From NCBI GenBank assembly GCA_019119815.1, contig DWWH01000007.1, forward strand, positions 97,331 through 161,330: 64,000 bases of DNA, given 5' to 3'. The translations under genes were made by a program, and so were the position numbers. This stretch comes from Candidatus Eisenbergiella intestinipullorum (GTDB taxonomy: Bacteria > Bacillota > Clostridia > Lachnospirales > Lachnospiraceae). Positions 30,189 through 37,792 of this stretch are shown here, piece after piece (position 1 is the first letter of the stretch; each line of letters opens with the position of its first letter). The notes below the pieces were generated by a model. It was given only the letters and a program-made list of their open reading frames with translations. It had not been told where the DNA came from and searched no databases.

Positions 30189-32312
30189 TTATCCACCTGC
30201 CTTCTCTGTCACACAGTAGCGCAATCCCGTGGAAGCCAGACGGCCTTCCACGAAGCGGAAGCTTTCCTGGTTCACCTGGGTCAGAAGAAGATAGAGCCGT
30301 CCGTCCGGCCCTTCCCCGATCACATCCGCCGCGCGGATCATCCGGGAAAGCCTGTCGCTGACCTTCTTTTTATCGGTTTCATCAAGCCGGAGCAGCACAT
30401 ATTCGGCGATCTGGCGGTCCTTCATCTCTTCCTGGACGGAAAGGATCTCCATGAAGCGCTCCGGGCGCATGACGTTGGTGTCCGGGTAATAGATCTGCCG
30501 TTCCGTCAGCTCCGTATATTCCAGCGCCCGCAGGAAGGAGGTCTGGACCAGGCCGCAGAGGATGCGGAACATGTTCATATAATTCATCCCGTACTGCTCC
30601 GGGCTCACGTCATAAATGACGATGAACAGGACCAGCTTTCCGTCCCGGAAGATCCCGTTCGCGTAGACGGGCATATTTTCTGTCATCTGGGTGTTTTTAT
30701 ATACATTCCCGGCCCTGACGGTACGGAACAGATCACCGATCTCTTCCAGGACGGCGGATTTGGGGAGCCTGGAACGGAGCTGGTTGGAGCAGGCGACCAG
30801 CCTGCCGAAGCGCTCGTACTGATCCACCGAGTAGATGGCGATGCTGTGGTTTTCCAGGATGTCCTCCATCGTCACGAGGGCTTCCAGGAAAATGCTCTGG
30901 GGGACCACATGATCCAGCTTCTGGACCGCGTCGAAGATACGGCCGAAGCTGTCCTTGAAGCCAAGGATCTGCTTCTTGTATTCGCCCTTGTTTTCCATCG
31001 TGCTCTGGTAGACTTCGTTCAGGAAGATGTATTTGTCCCGGAGCAGGGCGTATTCCTCCTGGGAAAAGCGGATCTCCTCCGTTTTCTTGTTCTTGACGTA
31101 GCCGGTCACGGAGCCCGCCATGATGTAGATCATGAAGGGGATCCAGTTTTCCACGTTATAAAACAGGAGCGTCCAGTCCGTACCCTGCCTCAGATACTGA
31201 AGCAGCAGCGCAACGCAGGAAAGGACGGCGGAGAACACGCCGATACGGATGCCGTGGACCGTACCCATGATGACGACGAAGAACAGCCTCACGTCCACGA
31301 AACGGAAATAAACGTCGTTTCCGATGAGATGGTGCAGGAACTCGGAAAGGAGAAAGCCGACGAGCATTTCCAGGTATCCGATGAGCCTGCCGCCGCGGTT
31401 CAGGAGGGCTTCCGCAAGATCTCCCGCAGTGTGCCGCCTTTTCCCGGAATTTCCCGTGAAAACCCGGTACAGCCGAAGAATCTGCTCCATCACATCCTCC
31501 CTGGGGATCCAGCCGTATTCCCTGCGGAGCCTGTGCGGGTATTCCTCCCGGCTGATCACATCCGCGCGGTTTTCATAGAGGATCTTCACCTGCGGATCGA
31601 TATTTTTCAGAAGCGCTTCCAAGTCTCCGTAGGTATGCAGATATCCGCTGACAACGGAAAAGGAATCGGAAGCGTCGTCCTCTTCCTCCGCGATCCGGCT
31701 GATGAGGTCGGCCAGGTCGCGCTGGCTGATAAAATCCAGCCGGTCCTGCGCCCGGAAGGGCAGCAATACCTTTTTCTTCTGCTGTACCTGCCGGAAAACG
31801 GAGCCAAGGAAATTATCCGCGTTGACGGAATCCGCCAGATGGGGAAGGCGCAGGATGATGGTCTTTAAGGAGGTTTTGGCGGAATAGAACCGGCAGAGCG
31901 CCTCCAGATGGCCCGCGCACAGGCCGGAGGCCTGACAGTAATCCCGGTCAAGCTCCATCCCTCCCGTCCCGACCACCGGGACATAATTCTGGCTTTCCTC
32001 CGTGGACAGCAGGATAAACTTATCCGCATGGGAGCGGATGGCCTGAAGGAGCGTCTGTTCCAGCTCGCGAAGCTCATCCGGATAGCCGTTTCCTCCATCG
32101 GAAAAACCGGATACGAACAGGACCGTATGAAAAGAATACACGTCAAAAAGCTGATTGAAGGCTTCCTCTCCGGGGTGGGTGTGATAAAACCGCTTCCCGG
32201 GACTGTGGACGCAGTCCTTCCCCGCGACAACGACCCGAAGGTCGCTGTCGAGCGCGTCCAGCAAATCGTCCTTGATCGCATTTGTATAGCCTGTAATAAG
32301 AAAATCCGTCAT
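30189..32312 (-). CDS. pelD: PelD-like c-di-GMP receptor with N-terminal SDR (epimerase-like) domain
   Basis: A 707-aa protein: an NAD-dependent epimerase/dehydratase-like domain (about 1-290, starting TDFLITGYTNAIKDDLL), three to four membrane helices (about 305-415), a GAF domain (about 445-570) and a degenerate GGDEF domain. The GGDEF active site is lost (GEGPDGRL), but the inhibitory-site motif RxxD just before it is kept as RAAD (about 660-663), as in PelD proteins that bind c-di-GMP without making it. Binding would activate PelF at the membrane. The start at 32312 was chosen by the SDR N-terminus. The first SDR glycine motif is weak (TGYTNAI), so a catalytic role is doubtful. It is the first gene after the riboswitch. 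Confidence 0.85.
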   Translation of the reverse strand: MTDFLITGYTNAIKDDLLDALDSDLRVVVAGKDCVHSPGKRFYHTHPGEEAFNQLFDVYSFHTVLFVSGFSDGGNGYPDELRELEQTLLQAIRSHADKFILLSTEESQNYVPVVGTGGMELDRDYCQASGLCAGHLEALCRFYSAKTSLKTIILRLPHLADSVNADNFLGSVFRQVQQKKKVLLPFRAQDRLDFISQRDLADLISRIAEEEDDASDSFSVVSGYLHTYGDLEALLKNIDPQVKILYENRADVISREEYPHRLRREYGWIPREDVMEQILRLYRVFTGNSGKRRHTAGDLAEALLNRGGRLIGYLEMLVGFLLSEFLHHLIGNDVYFRFVDVRLFFVVIMGTVHGIRIGVFSAVLSCVALLLQYLRQGTDWTLLFYNVENWIPFMIYIMAGSVTGYVKNKKTEEIRFSQEEYALLRDKYIFLNEVYQSTMENKGEYKKQILGFKDSFGRIFDAVQKLDHVVPQSIFLEALVTMEDILENHSIAIYSVDQYERFGRLVACSNQLRSRLPKSAVLEEIGDLFRTVRAGNVYKNTQMTENMPVYANGIFRDGKLVLFIVIYDVSPEQYGMNYMNMFRILCGLVQTSFLRALEYTELTERQIYYPDTNVMRPERFMEILSVQEEMKDRQIAEYVLLRLDETDKKKVSDRLSRMIRAADVIGEGPDGRLYLLLTQVNQESFRFVEGRLASTGLRYCVTEKAGG

Positions 32313-32384
32313 ATATCTTGCCCGTCCCTTGAAGTGCTGTGGCAGGCTGACCGTAGCTTTGGCGGCGCAGCCTGTTTCCGGATG

Positions 32385-32420
32385 AAAAAAAGGCCACAAT
32401 CAAAGAGGATGATTGCGGCC
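32385..32420 (-). terminator. Intrinsic terminator of the pelD riboswitch
   Basis: On the minus strand GGCCGCAATCA (32420-32410) pairs with TGATTGTGGCC (32402-32392, one G-T pair), followed by seven T residues (32391-32385). It lies between the c-di-GMP aptamer and pelD, and its left arm directly abuts the aptamer 3' side, the layout of a transcription-attenuating expression platform. Confidence 0.88.
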
Positions 32421-32424
32421 GGAC

Positions 32425-32505
32425 GACCTTATGCAGCCGGAAGAGACCACATGTCAGGTTCCAAACTTTGCGTCCCTGCATTTCTACAGGTTTGCCTTTG
32501 AAATA
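32425..32505 (-). promoter_or_regulatory. Cyclic-di-GMP-I (GEMM-I) riboswitch aptamer upstream of pelD
   Basis: Read on the minus strand, the conserved core is present: AAAGGCAAACC (32499-32489), a P2 stem CCTGTA/TGCAGG capped by the GAAA tetraloop (32484-32481), then GGGACGCAAAG (32476-32466). These match the GEMM-I consensus closely, including the ligand-contacting CAAAG segment. The P3 half (to about 32425) is less standard: ACCT/AGGT pairing and GCATAAGG are visible. It sits in the transcribed leader of pelD, before an intrinsic terminator, so c-di-GMP probably controls read-through into the pel operon. Whether the ligand turns it on or off cannot be read safely. Confidence 0.85.
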
Positions 32506-32583
32506 CCGTTTCCGGATCAGATCCGGCTTTCGCAGAGTATCTTATTCTGCGAAAAAACAATGAAAAGTCGTTAACTAACAGAA

Positions 32584-32612
32584 ATTTTACAGTTTCATAC
32601 CCGGTTTGTCAA
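32584..32612 (-). promoter_or_regulatory. Sigma-A-type promoter of the pel operon
   Basis: On the minus strand TTGACA (32612-32607), 17-bp spacer, TAAAAT (32589-32584). Transcription would start near 32577, giving a leader of about 265 nt with two small hairpins (CGCAGA/TCTGCG and CCGGATC/GATCCGG), the c-di-GMP aptamer and its terminator. Confidence 0.8.
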
Positions 32613-32750
32613 GTTTTTATTCGTGAAATGCCTGAAAATGGAGCAAAAGGAAAAATATGGCATACGGGCATATCAGGAAAAAGAAAGACTTCCTGTCCAG
32701 AATCCTTTTTATTAAAGGATAGCGGATCGTTGCAGATGTTGCCCGGCCAT

Positions 32751-32780
32751 TTGCTTTGCTTCCTTATTACATTATATACT
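32751..32780 (+). promoter_or_regulatory. Possible promoter for the EAL gene
   Basis: TTGCTT (32751-32756), 18-bp spacer, TATACT (32775-32780), about 100 bp before the EAL start. It is divergent from the pel promoter. The remaining 32613-32750 stretch shows only a small hairpin, ATCCTTT/AAAGGAT (32702-32720). Confidence 0.45.
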
Positions 32781-32885
32781 TGGCCCGGTTTAAAAAACAG
32801 CTTTGCGGAAATACTGAAAAGAGAAATACTGAGAAGAGAACATTCCCGGCATTCCACTTTCATTATGACAGAACGGGGGGAATAT

Positions 32886-33662
32886 ATGATGTCACCGGAC
32901 AGACCCGACCTTGATTTCCTGCTGCGGGACAGCGCTGACAACGGCTTCCGCGGTTTTTTTCTTCATTATCAGCCGCAGTTCCGCACGGCTTCCGGCGCGC
33001 TCTACGGCGCGGAAGCCCTGGCCAGATGGCGCTGCGCGAGATACGGAAGCGTAGCGCCGGACGAATTCATTCCCATACTGGAAGAAAGCGGCAGGATTGC
33101 CGGCTTCGGGAAATGGGTCTTCCGGGAGGCGGCGGCCCGGTGCGCGCAGTGGCGCAGGAAGCGTCCCGATTTCCGGATGAGCGTGAACCTGTCCTGCCGG
33201 GACCTGGAGCAGGGGGATATGGAACGGTTCGCCCTGGCGACCCTGCGCCGCCTGGGGCTTCCGGCAGAAAACATGGTGCTGGAGCTGACGGAATCCTGGC
33301 CTGTGCCCGACAGCCGGGGAAAAGAGGAAACCGTCATGCGCCTGCGCCGGACGGGAATGGAGCTCGCCATGGACGATTTCGGAAGCGGCTATTCTTCCCT
33401 GCTTTCTCTCCAGAAATTTCCCTTCGATCTGGTAAAGATCGACAAAGCGTTCATAAAGGGCGCGGCGCAGGGCGGCGCGCGGGCGGCCTTTGTCCCTTCC
33501 CTTGCGCGGCTCTGCCACAGCGTCGGCTGCCAGGTCTGTCTGGAGGGTGTGGAAACAAAGGAGGAATACGAAGCCGTAAAGCCGCTTGGCATCGAGGTGA
33601 TGCAGGGGTATTATTTCGGACGCCCGGTCCCGGCGGAGGAATTCGAACGGCTGTATCTGTGA
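32886..33662 (+). CDS. Stand-alone EAL-domain c-di-GMP phosphodiesterase
   Basis: A 258-aa cytosolic protein that is essentially only an EAL domain. All usual catalytic and metal positions appear: GAEALARW, SVNLSCRD, LELTES, AMDDFGSGYSS, KIDKAF, EGVETKEE and QGYYFGRP, so it is predicted active (c-di-GMP to pGpG). The start at 32886 has GGGGGG 4 nt upstream; a second ATG follows at once. It lies back to back with the pel operon across the riboswitch region and upstream of the GGDEF operon, a position suited to setting local c-di-GMP. No sensor domain is attached. Confidence 0.92.
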   Translation: MMSPDRPDLDFLLRDSADNGFRGFFLHYQPQFRTASGALYGAEALARWRCARYGSVAPDEFIPILEESGRIAGFGKWVFREAAARCAQWRRKRPDFRMSVNLSCRDLEQGDMERFALATLRRLGLPAENMVLELTESWPVPDSRGKEETVMRLRRTGMELAMDDFGSGYSSLLSLQKFPFDLVKIDKAFIKGAAQGGARAAFVPSLARLCHSVGCQVCLEGVETKEEYEAVKPLGIEVMQGYYFGRPVPAEEFERLYL

Positions 33663-33679
33663 ACCACATCCTAAAATTC

Positions 33680-33708
33680 TTGAAAGCTCCCCCATATTTT
33701 GTTATTAT
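33680..33708 (+). promoter_or_regulatory. Promoter of the GGDEF/phosphorelay operon
   Basis: TTGAAA (33680-33685), 17-bp spacer, TATTAT (33703-33708). The predicted start near 33715 lies just before the structured leader at 33718-33793. Confidence 0.7.
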
Positions 33709-33717
33709 CGTATTAGC

Positions 33718-33793
33718 GGACAGAGGTATGCGGCCGTGCTATCCGGCACGGGCCGGGGCGGCGTATCCGCCGCCAGGCAGGAAGGCTCTGTCC
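33718..33793 (+). promoter_or_regulatory. Predicted three-way-junction RNA in the leader of the GGDEF operon
   Basis: GGACAGAG (33718-33725) pairs perfectly with CTCTGTCC (33786-33793), enclosing two hairpins: GGCCGTGC/GCACGGGCC (33732-33739 with 33746-33754, one bulge) and GGCGGCG/CGCCGCC (33757-33763 with 33768-33774). Both hairpin loops begin TATC. No terminator follows; the gene starts 143 nt downstream. I do not recognise a known riboswitch class. Confidence 0.55.
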
Positions 33794-33935
33794 GGGAACG
33801 CATTTTGAAAGAACGGAAAGGAAAGCGGTTATGCGGAAGGCGAAAGAGAAGCCCGGAAGCGCCAGGGGGGGTAAAGCGCTCTGGAGAGAAGACGGCAGAA
33901 GGGGGCTTGCTGCCGTCCGTTGCGGGAGAAGGAAA

Positions 33936-35462
33936 ATGAAGGAACGGCATATTCCGGACAGGCTGGCGCGGGATTTTGTGCAGGAGGCGGCAAAGATCAA
34001 CGGGCTTATGATGACCGGGGTGAGCTTTTTTGCGGTAGGGGTAGAGCTTTTTAACATGGTACGGGTCCTGGCGCTTTCCGGGGCCGGCCTGGGGACGTTA
34101 AACAACCGGATCTATTTTGGCTTTTATCTGGTCCTGTTCCTCGCGGGCCTGGGATACCTGATCCTGGAAAGTCTGCTGAAGATGGGGGAGCAGGCGAAAT
34201 ATAAGCTGTCGCTGGTAAGCGGGAGCGTGTTCCTTTTGTGGCACACATTTTTTAACATGTATGACATGTACCGGTCGGTGTCCGCGGGAAAGATCATGGC
34301 GATCACGACGCTGGTGGCCTTTTCCGCCCTGTATATGATGCGGCCGCTGTACGCGGCGGTCAATCTCGCGCTGAATTTCGCGCTGCTGATCCCCTGGATC
34401 TACCTGGTGAGCGGCAGGGATCCCGGCGTGCTGATCAACTATTCCATCGCGGCGGCGCTTTGCCTGGTGATCTATATCGTCCGGTTCCGGAACATCTGCC
34501 TGGAGCTGGGCCAGAAGGAGCAGATCTCCGACATCACCAGGCAGTTGGAGGAATCTAGGAAGCAGTTCAGCTTAAGCAGGGAGCAGTACGCGCTCATCCT
34601 TCAGAAAGGTCATTTCATCACCTTTGAGTGGAATCTGGAGAGCGGAGAGGTCCGGTTCTCCGGGGAATGGGAAAGGGTGTTTGGCAAGGAAGGCCTGATC
34701 CCGGACGTGGAGGAGTTCATCCGGATGGGAAGAAGGCTGAAGCCGCCCTACAAGGCGGAGATTCTGGGATGTATGGAAAACCTGAAAAAGGGGGAGCTTT
34801 ATCAGAAAAGGAATCTGCTTCTGCCCGTGGCCGGAGGAGAGGAGCGCTGGTACGAGCTGCACCTGATCCGGCAGTCGGAAGGAGAGGACGGAGCCGCGGT
34901 CGGGATCGGTATGCTGTTTGACATCATGGACCAGAAGCAGCGCATCATGGAGCTGGAAAAGGAACTGCAGATGGACAACTTTACCCGGCTCCTGAACAAG
35001 ACGGCGATGGAAAGCTACGCGGGCAGGAGGCTGGGAGAGCTGCGGGAAAGGGAGCGGCTGTACATGCTGATCCTGGATATGGATCATTTTAAACGGATCA
35101 ACGACAGCTTCGGACATCCCTGCGGCGACCATGTGCTGGAGAAGGTGGCGGAGCTGATGAACGCTTCCGCGCCGGAGGGCGCCAGAGTGGGAAGGCTGGG
35201 CGGGGACGAGTTTGGCGTGGCCCTCGTCACCAGGAACGGCGGGCAGTCCTTTATGGAGTACGCGAGGAAGCTGGTGGAGGAGATCCGGCAGATCCGGTGG
35301 AACGGGGAGGACGTGGGAGCGGGCTGCAGCATCGGGGTCGCCTCCGCGGGACGGAAAGAAGCCTCCTGGGAGCAGCTTTATCACAATGCCGACAGGGCTC
35401 TTTACGCGGCAAAGCGGGCAGGAAGAAACTGCGTATATGAATACGATGGGACGACGGAATGA
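33936..35462 (+). CDS. Membrane PAS-GGDEF diguanylate cyclase
   Basis: A 508-aa protein with about six membrane helices (about 20-200), a linker coiled coil, a PAS domain (about 225-335) and a C-terminal GGDEF domain. The active site is intact (GRLGGDEFGVAL), with LILDMDHFKRINDSFGHPCGD upstream shown here as LDMDHFKRINDSFGH, so it should make c-di-GMP from GTP. The RxxD inhibitory site that usually precedes GGDEF is absent (PEGARVGR), implying weak product inhibition. The start at 33936 has GGAGAAGG upstream; a longer in-frame start at 33831 also has a fair site. It overlaps the next gene by 4 nt (ATGA). Confidence 0.9.
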   Translation: MKERHIPDRLARDFVQEAAKINGLMMTGVSFFAVGVELFNMVRVLALSGAGLGTLNNRIYFGFYLVLFLAGLGYLILESLLKMGEQAKYKLSLVSGSVFLLWHTFFNMYDMYRSVSAGKIMAITTLVAFSALYMMRPLYAAVNLALNFALLIPWIYLVSGRDPGVLINYSIAAALCLVIYIVRFRNICLELGQKEQISDITRQLEESRKQFSLSREQYALILQKGHFITFEWNLESGEVRFSGEWERVFGKEGLIPDVEEFIRMGRRLKPPYKAEILGCMENLKKGELYQKRNLLLPVAGGEERWYELHLIRQSEGEDGAAVGIGMLFDIMDQKQRIMELEKELQMDNFTRLLNKTAMESYAGRRLGELRERERLYMLILDMDHFKRINDSFGHPCGDHVLEKVAELMNASAPEGARVGRLGGDEFGVALVTRNGGQSFMEYARKLVEEIRQIRWNGEDVGAGCSIGVASAGRKEASWEQLYHNADRALYAAKRAGRNCVYEYDGTTE

Positions 35463-37792
35463 ACGGACAGAATGAGGACAGACGGAATAAAAAGGAAGAA
35501 TCGGCAATACAGAGAAAAACAAGGCGGATCGCGGCGGCGACCCTGCTGGTCGGGGCGATATTGCTTGCCGGCGGAGGCCTGACCTACCTGATGCTTCAGA
35601 ACATTCTGAACAGCACGACGGATTCTCAGATCAGGATGGCCGCGGCGGGCTACAGGAACGATGTGCTCCGGCTGGTGCGCGGGGATATCCAGATCCTGCG
35701 GACGGCGAGGGGGCTCCTTGACCGGGAGGATTTCGCGGACAGCGGCGCGCTTTCCGAGAAGCTTTCCCGGATCGGCGGGGAGAATCCCTTCCCGGAGATC
35801 TTTTGCCTGGGCGAGGGGATCGGGCTGCGGCTCACGCCGGAGGAGGGCGTGAAGACGGGCGTATCCGGGGAGAGCCTTCCGGAGCCGATGAGAGAGGCGG
35901 CGCAGCGGGCCTGGGAAGGGGAAACGGCGGTATCGGATATTTTTTATGACAGAGAGGCGGAAGGAGAGAAGCTGTTTGCCGTCTGTGTGCCTGTGATGGA
36001 GGACGGGAAGGTATTCGGCGTGCTCGCGGCCTGCGATCTGGCGGAGCGGGTCGGCGAGCTGATCGCGGGGCAGCTTCCGGAAAACAGCTACAGCTATGTG
36101 CATCTGATCGGGGACGACGGCATCTTCCGGATCCGTTCGGGGGAAGAGGGGCTGCCGGAGGATGTGGAATTCGTTTTTGATAATCCGCACCTGCCGGAGG
36201 AGCTGAAGGACGAGATGCAGGCCGTCCTGACGGCGGGCGAGAGCGGCATGTTCACGGCCCGCATCGACGGGACGCGCTACAAGATATTTCTGGAGCCGGT
36301 GGGGCTGAACGGCTGGTATCTGTGCTGTGTGAATTCCCTGAAAGAGGTGATCGGTTCCGTCTACTGGGTCATCGCCTGGACCCAGGCGGTCATCATCGTC
36401 ATCCTGGCGCTCTGCATCGTGCTGGCCGTGTCCGGCTACCGGCTTTTACAGAGCAGCAGCCGGAAGCTGCTGCAGGCCGCTTACGGGGATCCGCTGACGG
36501 GCGGCTGCAATCTGTCCGGCTTTGTGAAAAAGCTGGGGGAGATGGGCGGCCGTGAAGGAGAATTCTGGGTGGCCTCCCTGAACATTTATCAGTTCAAGTT
36601 CGTGAATGAGATCTTCGGAAGGCAGCAGGCGGATTTCCTGCTGAAATATATCGGAAAGTTCCTGGAGGCGGAGCTGGGAGAGGAGGAGTTTTTCGGCAGG
36701 GAAAGCGGAGATTTCTTCTATCTGTTCCTGCGCGGGACGGACCGGGAAGATGTCGGAGAACGGCTGCGCGGCCTCATGAAGAGGATCAAGGAAGCGCCCG
36801 AACTGGGAAAGAGCACCTACCATCTTCTGTTTTACTGCGGCGTGACAGGCTCGGAGGGACAGAACAGAAACGCGGAGCTTCCCTCCCGTATGATGACGCA
36901 GGTGATGTTCGCCCTGGACAAGGCGGGCGAGACCCATCAGGATAACGTATGGTTTTACGATACGAAGCTCCATGAAAAGGAGAAGATGGAAAACTATGTG
37001 GAAAGCCATATGCACCAGGCGCTGGCGGACGGGGAATTCCGGCTGTATCTGCAGCCGAAGGTCAGCCTGGCGGACGGAAGCCTGGAGGGGGCCGAAGCGC
37101 TGGTCCGCTGGGTGACCGCGGACGGAACCATGATCTTCCCGAACGATTTCATCCCCCTGTTTGAGAAGAACGGCTTCTGTGCCAGGCTGGACATGTATAT
37201 GATGGAATGCGTCTGCAGGCATATCCATGGCTGGATGGCGCGGGGGATCCGGCCGGTGCCCGTTTCCGTGAACCAGTCCCGCCTTCTGTTTTATGAAAAG
37301 GACTATCCGGACAGGCTGAAGGAGCTGGTTTCCCGCTATGGGGTACCCTCCGGTCTGATCACCCTGGAGATCCTGGAGGGGCTTGCAATCGGAAACGTGG
37401 AGGAGATGAATGAAAAGATCGCCGTGCTTCAGAAGGACGGCTTCCGGATATCCATGGACGATTTCGGGACCGGATATTCTTCCCTGAACGTGCTCGGCTC
37501 GCTGAATATCGACGAGCTGAAGCTGGACCGGGCGTTCCTGATGGAGGTTTCCAAAGGAGAGAACCAGAGGCAAAGGACGGTCATGGAGATGGTGATCGCG
37601 CTGGCGGGCCGCCTGCGGATCGCCATGGTCGCCGAAGGCGTGGAAACGAGGGAGGATGAGGCGCTGGTCCGGGAGCTTGGCTGCGACACGGGACAGGGCT
37701 ATTATTACAGCAAGCCCGTGAGCGCCGCGGCGTTTGATGCTGCGTTTATGGAAGAGGCGGCGGGAGAAAAAGGAAGGGAGAGCGGCGTATGA
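35459..37792 (+). CDS. Cache-GGDEF-EAL protein, probable c-di-GMP phosphodiesterase
   Basis: A 777-aa membrane protein: one helix (about 22-47), an extracytoplasmic dCache-like sensor (about 50-295), a second helix (about 302-325), a degenerate GGDEF domain (about 340-500; the signature is RESGDFFYLF) and an EAL domain (about 515-765). EAL residues are conserved (GAEALVRW, SVNQSR, LEILEG, SMDDFGTGYSS, KLDRAF, AEGVETRED, GQGYYYSKP), so hydrolysis is the likely activity with GGDEF as a regulatory module. It is coupled by 4-nt overlaps to the GGDEF gene before and the kinase gene after. Confidence 0.9.
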   Translation: MNGQNEDRRNKKEESAIQRKTRRIAAATLLVGAILLAGGGLTYLMLQNILNSTTDSQIRMAAAGYRNDVLRLVRGDIQILRTARGLLDREDFADSGALSEKLSRIGGENPFPEIFCLGEGIGLRLTPEEGVKTGVSGESLPEPMREAAQRAWEGETAVSDIFYDREAEGEKLFAVCVPVMEDGKVFGVLAACDLAERVGELIAGQLPENSYSYVHLIGDDGIFRIRSGEEGLPEDVEFVFDNPHLPEELKDEMQAVLTAGESGMFTARIDGTRYKIFLEPVGLNGWYLCCVNSLKEVIGSVYWVIAWTQAVIIVILALCIVLAVSGYRLLQSSSRKLLQAAYGDPLTGGCNLSGFVKKLGEMGGREGEFWVASLNIYQFKFVNEIFGRQQADFLLKYIGKFLEAELGEEEFFGRESGDFFYLFLRGTDREDVGERLRGLMKRIKEAPELGKSTYHLLFYCGVTGSEGQNRNAELPSRMMTQVMFALDKAGETHQDNVWFYDTKLHEKEKMENYVESHMHQALADGEFRLYLQPKVSLADGSLEGAEALVRWVTADGTMIFPNDFIPLFEKNGFCARLDMYMMECVCRHIHGWMARGIRPVPVSVNQSRLLFYEKDYPDRLKELVSRYGVPSGLITLEILEGLAIGNVEEMNEKIAVLQKDGFRISMDDFGTGYSSLNVLGSLNIDELKLDRAFLMEVSKGENQRQRTVMEMVIALAGRLRIAMVAEGVETREDEALVRELGCDTGQGYYYSKPVSAAAFDAAFMEEAAGEKGRESGV

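Noticed and set aside
32313..32885. A coding extension of the EAL gene back to 32628
   Set aside because: The extra N-terminal residues show no EAL homology, cross a probable promoter, and a strong ribosome site supports 32886.
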